From JASFTV01 sp050050615 (GTDB lineage Bacteria > Desulfobacterota > DSM-4660 > Desulfatiglandales > HGW-15), in assembly GCA_050050615.1 (NCBI GenBank), contig JASFTV010000127.1, forward strand, positions 1 to 9,190: a stretch of DNA of 9,190 nucleotides, in the 5' to 3' direction. The position numbers and the translations under genes were made by a program. Below the pieces are notes generated by a model. That model was not told the origin of the DNA, searched no databases, and saw only the letters and a program-made list of their open reading frames with translations. This document shows, piece by piece, positions 1 to 6,299 of this stretch (position 1 is its first letter; every line of letters begins with the position of its first letter).

Positions 1-322
1 ACCTGAATTTTGGGCACCGTGGGGCATCTTGTAAATACAGGCGCCTAGCTCGTTAAGAAGCATGTTTTCGATTTATTTTGGACAGCAGTCGGGCTATATG
101 ATGACGCACAAAGTAGCGTATACACCCAAAGACACATAGAATTAGATCCACAGCTAAAACAGATTCAAAACCTTACACTTCTTTGCAAACACGCATTTAA
201 CAAGACACCTACCAAATACGATCGTTTTCTCAAGAGGCCTTTGTGTTATAGAAAGGATAAACATCAACAGGCTAGAGTTCCAGTACAGTTGTGGGTCGAT
301 ATCTAAGCGAAGGAGGAATCGT
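1..322. other. Non-coding leader region upstream of ald
   Basis: No convincing gene is visible on either strand. The region is AT-richer than the coding part that follows. All three + strand frames close within the first 60 bases or so, so an upstream gene may end just at or before the left edge, but no tail can be recognised. The only clear signal is the ald ribosome binding site at 310-316. TATAGA at 247-252 could be a -10 element, but no good -35 lies 16-18 bases upstream. An 8-bp palindrome, ACGATCGT, at 218-225 is too short to call an operator. A promoter for ald probably lies here, but it cannot be located by eye. Confidence 0.5.
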
Positions 323-1429
323 ATGAAAATCGGCGTACCCAAGGAAATTAAACCTGCGGAAAGGCGGGTCGCGGCGACCCCTGCCGGCGTTAAGGTCCTG
401 ACAGACCACAATCACGAGGTCTTTATGGAAGCCGGAGCCGGTGTCGGCTCCGGCTTTTTGGACGAAGAATATCGACAGTGTGGTGCCAAGCTTCTCGATC
501 GGGCCGGGGACGTGTGGAGCGAGGCGGAGATGATTCTCAAGGTCAAGGAGCCCATTAGTCCAGAGTTCGATCGGATGAAACAGGGTCAGATCCTCTTTAC
601 CTATCTCCATCTCGCTGCCGATCGGGAGCTCACGGACAAGCTGCTGGCTAAGAAGATAATCGGGATCGGCTACGAAACGGTTCAACTTAGGGACGGCAGT
701 TTGCCCCTATTAGCCCCCATGAGTGAAGTCGCCGGGGCTCTCTCCATTCAAATGGGTGCTTATTGTCTGGAAGCGAAAAACGGCGGCATGGGGATCTTGC
801 TCTCTGGGGTTCCGGGGGTTCGACCCGCTAGAGTAACCGTAATCGGGGGCGGCGTTGCCGGGATGGCCGCCGCAACAGTGGCATCCGGAATGGGAGCCCG
901 GGTCTCGATTCTGGATATCAACCCGGCCAGATTGGCTTATATCCGCGACGTTATGCAAGGCAGGGTGGTGACCGTTAATTCCAACCCGGCAAACATTGAG
1001 GAAGAATGCTTGGGCAGTCATCTCGTGATTGGCACTGTGCTCATTCCGGGAGCCAAAGCGCCCAAGCTGATCCCTCGTGACTTGGTCAGGAGGATGCAAC
1101 GCGGCACGGCTATCGTCGATGTCTCTGTAGATCAGGGAGGTTGTGCAGAAACGACAAGACCGACAACCCACGAAGATCCGATCTACGTAGAGGAAGGCGT
1201 CGTTCATTACTGTGTGACAAACATGCCTGGGGCGGTCCCCAGGACCGCAACAATCGCTCTGACCAACGCGACCTTCACCTATGTGCTCGCCCTGGCCGAC
1301 AAAGGCTGGAAAAAGGCTGTGACGGATGACCCTGCCTTGATGAAAGGCCTCAATCTTTACGATGGGAAAATCACGTGCGAGCCGGTCGCAGAGAGTTTTG
1401 GCATGGAGTGCCCGCCGCTTGATTTTTAG
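323..1429 (+). CDS. ald: Alanine dehydrogenase (NAD+)
   Basis: This cytoplasmic enzyme catalyses the reversible reaction L-alanine + NAD+ + H2O = pyruvate + NH4+ + NADH. The 368-residue length is normal for the family. The residues known to act in alanine dehydrogenases fall at the expected numbers: Arg15 and Lys75 (pyruvate binding, in LKVKEP), His96 (TYLHLAAD) and Asp270 (VDVSVDQGG). The Rossmann motif GGGVAG is at 175-180, with Asp198 as the ribose-binding acid at the end of the second strand. An AAGGAGG site at 310-316, 6 bases before the ATG, fixes the start. The TRAP transporter follows 98 bases downstream and a class III aminotransferase lies further on. In such loci Ald usually recycles the alanine made when pyruvate accepts an amino group, releasing ammonium and NADH. 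That role is inferred from context; the enzyme identity is firm. Confidence 0.96.
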   Translation: MKIGVPKEIKPAERRVAATPAGVKVLTDHNHEVFMEAGAGVGSGFLDEEYRQCGAKLLDRAGDVWSEAEMILKVKEPISPEFDRMKQGQILFTYLHLAADRELTDKLLAKKIIGIGYETVQLRDGSLPLLAPMSEVAGALSIQMGAYCLEAKNGGMGILLSGVPGVRPARVTVIGGGVAGMAAATVASGMGARVSILDINPARLAYIRDVMQGRVVTVNSNPANIEEECLGSHLVIGTVLIPGAKAPKLIPRDLVRRMQRGTAIVDVSVDQGGCAETTRPTTHEDPIYVEEGVVHYCVTNMPGAVPRTATIALTNATFTYVLALADKGWKKAVTDDPALMKGLNLYDGKITCEPVAESFGMECPPLDF

Positions 1430-1465
1430 ATGGCAACGCTTCAAAAAAGGAGGGACAATGTAAAA

Positions 1466-1531
1466 ATGGATGGGGAGTTAGGTTCAAGAAAGATCAAAAA
1501 CCGAACTTTTGCGAAAGGAGGATGGATATGA
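1466..1531 (+). CDS. Possible 21-codon leader ORF overlapping the dctP start
   Basis: A strong ribosome binding site (AAGGAGGG, 1447-1454) sits in the ald-dctP gap, where no annotated gene uses it. It is followed by an ATG-TAA start-stop pair at 1458-1463. Eleven bases after the site is an ATG at 1466, which opens 21 codons rich in Lys and Arg. The TGA of this ORF at 1529-1531 overlaps the dctP ATG at 1528 in an ATGA arrangement, typical of translational coupling. The peptide resembles nothing I know. Because dctP has its own ribosome binding site inside this ORF, the ORF could be a regulatory leader, a relic, or chance. Any gene starting ATGA offers such an overlapping stop. Confidence 0.3.
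   Translation: MDGELGSRKIKNRTFAKGGWI
1514..1521 (+). promoter_or_regulatory. Ribosome binding site that decides the dctP start
   Basis: AAAGGAGG ends directly against an ATG at 1522 but stands 6 bases from a second in-frame ATG at 1528. The normal spacing favours the second, giving a protein two residues shorter than the longest reading. Confidence 0.8.
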
Positions 1532-2586
1532 AAGAAAAGGGGTTATTCTTTTGGGGCACACTGACATTGGCCGTTACACTGGTCGCTTTTCTGTCAGTTT
1601 TCTGTTTGGCACCTGAAGCAAATGCGAAGGTCTATAGAATGAAAATACAGTCCGCTTACCCCCATGGAGACCTGTCCATGGAACTGCTAAAGGAGTTTGC
1701 GGCATCTGCGGAAAAGAGAAGTAACGGGCAAATTAAGATATCCGTATTTGCCGAACCCGAACTGGTTCCGTGGGAGCAGCTCTTTGAAGCGACAAAAAAA
1801 GGGACGCTAGATATGATGCACGGCGTGGGCGCCATGTGGGGAGGTGTCGTGCCGGTAGCTGAAATAGAGTTTGGTTTGCCCTATATGTGGAACAAGCCCG
1901 GGGGGAAGACGGTCAAGGAAAATTCGGAAATCGTGCGCAAGTTCTTTTTCGACAGCGGTTTTGCTGACCTACTCCGACAGGAATACGGGAAACATGACCT
2001 CTACTGGCTGGATATGCATTCTTACGGCGAACTTTTCACCATGGCCACAAAATGCTTCAAAACCATTGACGACATCCAAGGGAAGAAATTCAGGGTCGAA
2101 GGCGCCTGGATGGATTTTTACAATAACCTTGGCGCCCGTGGCACATATATCAGCGGAATGGATGCGTATATGGGCCTGAAGCTGGGAACCATTGACGCTT
2201 CTCAGTGGGACGTGAGCTGTATCACAGGGCTCAAGTGGCACGAAGTCGCCCCCTACAGAATCATGGGTGGCATGCATGATGTGATACCAGGGCACATTGT
2301 GGTTAACATGAAAACATGGAAAAGCCTGCCCAACGACCTCAAAAAGGCACTTACGGGTGCTGCTGAGGACTACTTCAATATCCTCAATGACACGTACATG
2401 GAGGAGATGAAGAAGGTTGATGCCTTGGTAAAGCAAGGCAAACTGACCTATTGCTACCTGGATAACTATTGCCTGAAGCAATACAAGGAGACCTCCTACA
2501 AACTTTGGGATGAGATAGCCGAGAGAGACCCGTCCATTGCCAAAGCGGTTCGAATGGTCAAAGCGTGGAGAAAGACACTTGAATAA
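1528..2586 (+). CDS. dctP: TRAP transporter substrate-binding protein (DctP family)
   Basis: This periplasmic solute receptor of a tripartite ATP-independent transporter binds an organic acid and delivers it to the DctQM membrane complex. From the ATG at 1528 it is 352 residues, a typical family size. It has a signal peptide with basic residues at 2-4, a hydrophobic core at about 6-28, and a likely signal peptidase I cut after ANA (about residue 33). The mature start KVYRMKIQSAYPHGD is family-like. Arg189, in GKKFRVEG, matches the position of the invariant arginine that salt-bridges the substrate carboxylate in DctP proteins. The segment GTIDASQWDVSCITGLKWHEVAPY resembles the part of TakP-like receptors that lines the ligand site. 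Ligand type cannot be read from this. The flanking deaminating enzymes suggest an amino-carboxylate or amino-sulfonate, which is inference. Confidence 0.94.
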   Translation: MKEKGLFFWGTLTLAVTLVAFLSVFCLAPEANAKVYRMKIQSAYPHGDLSMELLKEFAASAEKRSNGQIKISVFAEPELVPWEQLFEATKKGTLDMMHGVGAMWGGVVPVAEIEFGLPYMWNKPGGKTVKENSEIVRKFFFDSGFADLLRQEYGKHDLYWLDMHSYGELFTMATKCFKTIDDIQGKKFRVEGAWMDFYNNLGARGTYISGMDAYMGLKLGTIDASQWDVSCITGLKWHEVAPYRIMGGMHDVIPGHIVVNMKTWKSLPNDLKKALTGAAEDYFNILNDTYMEEMKKVDALVKQGKLTYCYLDNYCLKQYKETSYKLWDEIAERDPSIAKAVRMVKAWRKTLE

Positions 2587-2622
2587 TGTACGATGAAGTC
2601 ATGTTCTGGGTTGATTTCGGAG

Positions 2623-2664
2623 GAGGTGCCCCGAGGGACTGACTCAGTGCCCTCGCGGCACCTC
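2623..2664 (+). terminator. Strong hairpin between dctP and dctQ (attenuator or mRNA stabiliser)
   Basis: The outer arms GAGGTGCC (2623-2630) and GGCACCTC (2657-2664) pair over 8 bp. After a C/C mismatch, CGAGGG (2632-2637) pairs with CCCTCG (2650-2655). After a bulged G, ACTGA (2638-2642) faces TCAGT (2644-2648). The total is up to 19 paired bases in 42 nt. No T-tract follows (the next bases are AAAGAC), so it is not a canonical intrinsic terminator. Its place just after the binding-protein gene suits 3' end protection of dctP mRNA and reduced read-through into dctQM, the usual way to make more receptor than permease. The left arm buries AGGAGGTG (2621-2628), a near-perfect anti-Shine-Dalgarno match with no obvious start codon of its own. 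Confidence 0.65.
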
Positions 2665-2788
2665 AAAGACATTTGGCCAGCATTTAAGGGGGGGCTGACA
2701 AATACGCTTCCCGGCGAAGAATGATTAGGCCTGAGAATATGGGCGGGCAAATCGAATCCACGTCTCTAGGGGGTGGGTCCTACAAAGG

Positions 2789-3286
2789 ATGAAGGAGATG
2801 ACAAAGGGAATAAAGAGCTTTTTCAATCTGATTGACACTGCTACGGAGAAAATTAGCAAACCTATAAGTCTTTTGGTTGTTGCTATGATGGCTGTGACCA
2901 CATGGGAAGTGACGGGAAGGTATGCGTTTAACCATCCGACCATTTGGGCCTGGCCTACCAATAGACAGCTTTTTGGTCTATTCATTCTTGTCGCGGGTAG
3001 TTATACCATGTCCAAAAGAGAGCATATCCGGATTGAGATACTCTACGACTACTTTCCGCCTCGGGTCAGAATGATCGCAAGAATAATCACATTGGCGGCC
3101 TTCATCACTTTCATGGGTGTGGTAATCTGGCAGACCGGTTGGATGGGCTGGAATTCACTCATGAGCAGAGAACTGCTTGCCGGAGCATTTCGCATTCCCT
3201 TATACCCGTTTAAATTACTCATTCCCTTAGGCGCTTTTCTGTTCCTGCTTCAGGGAATCGCGGTCTTTTCCCGAAAAGAAGACTGA
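2789..3286 (+). CDS. dctQ: TRAP transporter small permease subunit (DctQ family)
   Basis: This small inner-membrane subunit pairs with DctM to form the sodium-driven transport channel and helps dock the loaded receptor. The 165 residues carry four hydrophobic helices, at about 25-43, 57-73, 92-113 and 137-158, as expected. The family pattern is visible as EVTGRYAFN, then a Trp-rich loop, then GSYTMSKREHIRIEILYDYFPP, which is the typical loop between helices 2 and 3. The start is uncertain. ATG 2789 has only a close AAAGG before it. ATG 2798, three codons later, has AAGGAG directly abutting it. Neither spacing is ideal, and the frame has no earlier ATG before its upstream stop at 2732. The gene is separated from dctP by 202 bases containing a strong hairpin, and from dctM by 80 bases. 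Confidence 0.9.
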   Translation: MKEMTKGIKSFFNLIDTATEKISKPISLLVVAMMAVTTWEVTGRYAFNHPTIWAWPTNRQLFGLFILVAGSYTMSKREHIRIEILYDYFPPRVRMIARIITLAAFITFMGVVIWQTGWMGWNSLMSRELLAGAFRIPLYPFKLLIPLGAFLFLLQGIAVFSRKED

Positions 3287-3308
3287 AAAAACTCTTCCAG
3301 AGAATTCA

Positions 3309-3321
3309 ATGACCTAGTCAT
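3309..3321. repeat. Short inverted repeat in the dctQ-dctM gap
   Basis: ATGAC and GTCAT flank a 3-base centre. A second GTCATT copy at 3322-3327 offers an alternative partner for AATGAC (3308-3313). It could be a small mRNA structure or a protein site, but it is short enough to arise by chance. Confidence 0.25.
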
Positions 3322-3366
3322 GTCATTCACTCATTTTGCCGTTTTCGGAAGGGAAAACAGGATTCC

Positions 3367-4668
3367 ATGAGTACTGAGTTCATTACAGTTCTTCTGTTTG
3401 GGGGTCTCCTTATTCTCCTAGCCCTTGGAGTCCCTGTTGCCTTTGCATTGGGTAGCATCAGCGTGGTCATCACCCTTCTGCTGGGGGGGACCAATGACTT
3501 GTTCATCGTTGCTACCACAACTTACAGAGAGATCACTGACCCCGGCCTCATGACCATCCCTCTATTTCTCCTCATGGGTAATTTTCTGGTTCATTCAGGC
3601 ATCTCGGATCGTCTCTTTCAAGCACTCAATCAATGGCTCGCAGGTCTGAGGGGCGGACTGGCCATCGTTTCGGTCTCCGTATGCGTGGCCCTGGCCATGT
3701 GCGGAGGCTTCGGTCCAGGTGTCATCACTATGGGACTTATTGCCGTCCCGGCTATGCTCAAACGATCCTATGACAAGAGCCTGGCATTGGGAAGCGTGAT
3801 GGCCGGAGGTGTACTGGGATGTATTATCCCTCCGAGTATTCTCATGATCGTTTTTGGTTATATTTCGAGAGTCTCCATCGGAAGACTTTTTTTCGGCGGG
3901 GCCATTCCAGGCTTTATCTGTGCATTTCTATATATCCTTTACATCGTAATTAGAACCTATTTTCAGCCACACCTGGCGCCCAAGGCGGATGAGATAGCCA
4001 ACGGGGGGAGCAAGTGGGCCTCTCTCAAGGATATCATTCTTCCGGCCTTGTTGGTTGTCTTGGTTTTGGGCTCAATCTTTTTGGGAATTGCTACGCCCTC
4101 AGAGGCAGCAGGTGTAGGCGCCTTTGGCTCTTTTCTGATCTGTATTGTGTATGGAAGGCTGACTTGGCAGGTGATCAGGGATTCATGTCTTGAAACCATG
4201 AAGATCAGCGGTATGGCCTTGTGGATCCTGGTGGCAGCCACACTCTTTGGTGTGGTCTACACCAGTGCAGGCGCCCAGGGTATGGTCATGGAAATCGTCG
4301 AAAAGATCCCGGTTAATCGTTGGCTCATACTAGCATCCATGCAAGTCATCCTCCTCCTTTTCGGCATGTTCATGGATGACTATGCGGTCATTACCATCTG
4401 CGCCCCCATATTCATTCCTATTGCCACCTTATTGCAATTCGACCCCATATGGTTCTCTATCGTCTTTATCCTGAACATGCAAGTGGCGTACTTGACGCCG
4501 CCATTTGGTTGGGCGCTGATTCTTATGAAAGGCGTTGCACCACCAGAGGTTCACACGAGAGACATTTGGCAATCAGTCCCTCCATTCGTGGGAATCCAAT
4601 TGATTGTTCTTATCCTAACCATGATATTCCCCCAGCTGGCCCTGTGGCTGCCTGGGAAGATGCTTTAG
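3367..4668 (+). CDS. dctM: TRAP transporter large permease subunit (DctM family)
   Basis: This is the main transport subunit in the inner membrane, using the sodium gradient to move the receptor-delivered solute inward. The 433 residues match the family norm, with about 11-13 hydrophobic segments spread over the whole length. Recognisable family stretches include the N-terminal LLILLALGVPVAFALG, MTIPLFLLMGNFLVHSGISD near 60, CGGFGPGVITMG near 120, GGVLGCIIPPSILMIVFG near 150, and ATPSEAAGVGAFG near 240. Near the C-terminus MDDYAVITICAPIFIPI is followed by a TPPFG motif. AGGA at 3359-3362 lies 4 bases before the ATG and a longer purine run, GGAAGGG, lies at 3347-3353. With the two preceding genes it forms a complete DctPQM set. 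No strong terminator is seen after it. Confidence 0.96.
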   Translation: MSTEFITVLLFGGLLILLALGVPVAFALGSISVVITLLLGGTNDLFIVATTTYREITDPGLMTIPLFLLMGNFLVHSGISDRLFQALNQWLAGLRGGLAIVSVSVCVALAMCGGFGPGVITMGLIAVPAMLKRSYDKSLALGSVMAGGVLGCIIPPSILMIVFGYISRVSIGRLFFGGAIPGFICAFLYILYIVIRTYFQPHLAPKADEIANGGSKWASLKDIILPALLVVLVLGSIFLGIATPSEAAGVGAFGSFLICIVYGRLTWQVIRDSCLETMKISGMALWILVAATLFGVVYTSAGAQGMVMEIVEKIPVNRWLILASMQVILLLFGMFMDDYAVITICAPIFIPIATLLQFDPIWFSIVFILNMQVAYLTPPFGWALILMKGVAPPEVHTRDIWQSVPPFVGIQLIVLILTMIFPQLALWLPGKML

Positions 4669-4884
4669 TCAGCAACCGGTTTACAGAGTCCCGGTAATCA
4701 TATTAGATAAAGAAGCACTGCTGTCGAAAATAAATCGGAAACACGCTTTTCAACGAGCTAAAGGCTTGCTTTTACGGGATGCACCACGGTTCCCAAAAAT
4801 GAGTTACCCATGGGTAGCGAACTGCGAGGCATGGGGGTCTCTTTTCCAAAAGCTCACATGTTCCGCTAAATACAGGAGGCCATC
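4669..4884. other. 216-nt gap between dctM and the aminotransferase gene
   Basis: The gap is longer than others in the cluster and could hold a second promoter. The best sigma70-like pair is TTTACA (4680-4685) and TTAGAT (4703-4708) with a 17-base spacer; the -35 matches 5 of 6 and the -10 only 3 of 6, so support is weak. A perfect 12-bp palindrome, TACCCATGGGTA, lies at 4805-4816, extendable in RNA by a T-G and a G-C pair. It could be an operator, but in 9 kb one or two such palindromes are expected by chance. No gene and no terminator with a T-tract are visible. Confidence 0.35.
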
Positions 4885-6231
4885 ATGAACAGATTCAAGC
4901 TTACCAAAGGCTGGGTCGAGGAGGATAAGTCCCATTTGCTTCATGGCGGGGTAGCGCTGGATGAATTTTCTCAGAGCGGTACCCCCCTGATCCTGGATTC
5001 GGCATCTGGCATCAGGGTGAAAGACATCCACGGCAAAGAATATATTGATGCCCTGGGCGGAGCCGTCTGCACAAACTGCGGTTACAGTCGCCCGGAATTG
5101 GCGGAAGCCGCCATGGAGCAGATGTTGAAGCTGAGCTATGCTGAATCTTGGTCAGGACTGACGAGCACGGCGGCCATTGATTATGCCCATGCCCTGGCTG
5201 AATTTACGCCGGAAGGCCTGGATAGGTTTTTCTTTGTAAACAGCGGTGCTGAAGCAAATGAGACAGCCTACAAAATCGCCCGATATTACTGGGCGACTCA
5301 GGGATTCGACGGAAAGAAGAAGATAATCAGCCGGAACCTCAGCTACCACGGTCTCAACCTGTTTTCTATGTGGGCTACAGGTATTGCAAGGTTTCACAAC
5401 AAAATGGGAGATCCTAACCCGGATATTCTCCACATAGCTGAATGCTATTGTTACCGTTGCCCCTTTGGCAAGGATTACCCGGGCTGCAACCTGGAGTGTA
5501 CCGAACCCCTGGCTGAAGCTATTGAAAAAGAGGGAAAGGATCGCGTTGCGGCATTTGTGGCCGAACCCATCTACGGGGTCTCCGGCACCATTTGTCCGCC
5601 CCCGGAATATTTCCCCAAAATAAGAGAAATCTGCGATAATTACGAGGTCTTACTGATTCTCGATGAAGTCATGACAGGATTTGGAAGAACAGGTAAGAAT
5701 TTCGCCTGCGAACACTGGAACGTAACTCCCGATCTCCTTTGCATGTCAAAAGGCATGATCAGTTCCGCATTGCCCATCGCTGGTGTAGCGTTTACCGAAA
5801 AAATATTCCAAGGCATGCTTTGTTCGGATCCTTTTCCCCATCTTCATACCTGCGGCGCCCACCCGGTCGCCTGCGCGGTGGCCAAGAGAAATCTCGAAAT
5901 CATGATGGAGGAAAACCTTGTAGAAAATGCGGCCGTCATGGGTGGATACATGCTGGAAGAGCTCACCAAGCTGAAGGCATACCCCTTCATCGGGCAGGTC
6001 CAGGGTATGGGTCTTTTCTTTGGATTTGAGATCGTCCAAGACCAAAAGACAAGGGCGCCTTTCACGAACAAGGCAGAGAAAAGATTGGTCAAGGCCATTC
6101 TGGATGAGGGGGTGATTGTTCGTCCAGGAGGCAGCCGAATTCAGGTCGGCCCTCCCCTCATTGTAACCAAAGAAGATGTGGACGAAATATTGGCGGCCAT
6201 CAAAAAGGCCGTGGCTAATTTCAAACCTTAG
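4885..6231 (+). CDS. Class III PLP-dependent aminotransferase
   Basis: This cytoplasmic omega-amino acid or amine transaminase is likely to use pyruvate as acceptor, as suggested by the co-located alanine dehydrogenase. The 448 residues are full length. Visible family marks are NSGAEANE (119-126, cofactor phosphate binding), SYHG in the fold-type I core, LILDEVMTGFGRTG with Asp260 pairing to the PLP ring nitrogen, and SKG with Lys289 as the Schiff-base lysine. HTCGAHPVACA and a C-terminal RPGGSRIQVGPPL stretch follow, also as in the family. Residues 187-205 hold a cysteine cluster around CYRCPFG, seen in one branch of class III enzymes. A good AGGAGG (4874-4879) lies 5 bases before the start. 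Candidate donors include taurine, beta-alanine, GABA or another omega-amino compound, but sequence alone does not choose. The next gene follows after 68 bases, so the two are probably co-transcribed. Confidence 0.94.
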   Translation: MNRFKLTKGWVEEDKSHLLHGGVALDEFSQSGTPLILDSASGIRVKDIHGKEYIDALGGAVCTNCGYSRPELAEAAMEQMLKLSYAESWSGLTSTAAIDYAHALAEFTPEGLDRFFFVNSGAEANETAYKIARYYWATQGFDGKKKIISRNLSYHGLNLFSMWATGIARFHNKMGDPNPDILHIAECYCYRCPFGKDYPGCNLECTEPLAEAIEKEGKDRVAAFVAEPIYGVSGTICPPPEYFPKIREICDNYEVLLILDEVMTGFGRTGKNFACEHWNVTPDLLCMSKGMISSALPIAGVAFTEKIFQGMLCSDPFPHLHTCGAHPVACAVAKRNLEIMMEENLVENAAVMGGYMLEELTKLKAYPFIGQVQGMGLFFGFEIVQDQKTRAPFTNKAEKRLVKAILDEGVIVRPGGSRIQVGPPLIVTKEDVDEILAAIKKAVANFKP

Positions 6232-6299
6232 GCCCACCAACCCATCTTTTTGCGTGTCTCGGAAAGACGATCGACATCAATTAAAGGAGGAGATCACCA

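Noticed and set aside
11..26. Sigma54-like -24/-12 element (GG, 10 bases, GC)
   Set aside because: Only the GG-N10-GC spacing fits; flanking bases do not match TGGCAC and TTGC, and it lies about 300 bases from ald.
2..34. Possible C-terminal tail of an upstream gene (ten codons then TAA)
   Set aside because: Ten codons cannot be recognised as any protein, and all frames close quickly, so there is no support.
710..1444. Antisense open frame of 244 codons opposite ald
   Set aside because: The + strand product is a textbook alanine dehydrogenase with all catalytic residues. The antisense peptide is Cys/His/Arg-rich in the irregular way typical of shadows.
2626..2724. GTG-started 32-codon ORF between dctP and dctQ
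   Set aside because: It lies within the hairpin arms, its upstream GGAG is too close, and the peptide resembles nothing known.
2739..2792. 17-codon ORF ending in an ATGA overlap with the dctQ start
   Set aside because: No ribosome binding site; any gene starting ATGA provides such a stop, and a nearby upstream ATG in that frame is likely by chance.
4805..4816. 12-bp perfect palindrome as a regulator operator
   Set aside because: About two palindromes of this length are expected by chance in 9 kb. No second copy occurs near the other gene starts and no regulator gene is in the window.
5746..6240. Antisense open frame opposite the aminotransferase 3' part
   Set aside because: Shadow of a well-supported gene, with no recognisable motif.
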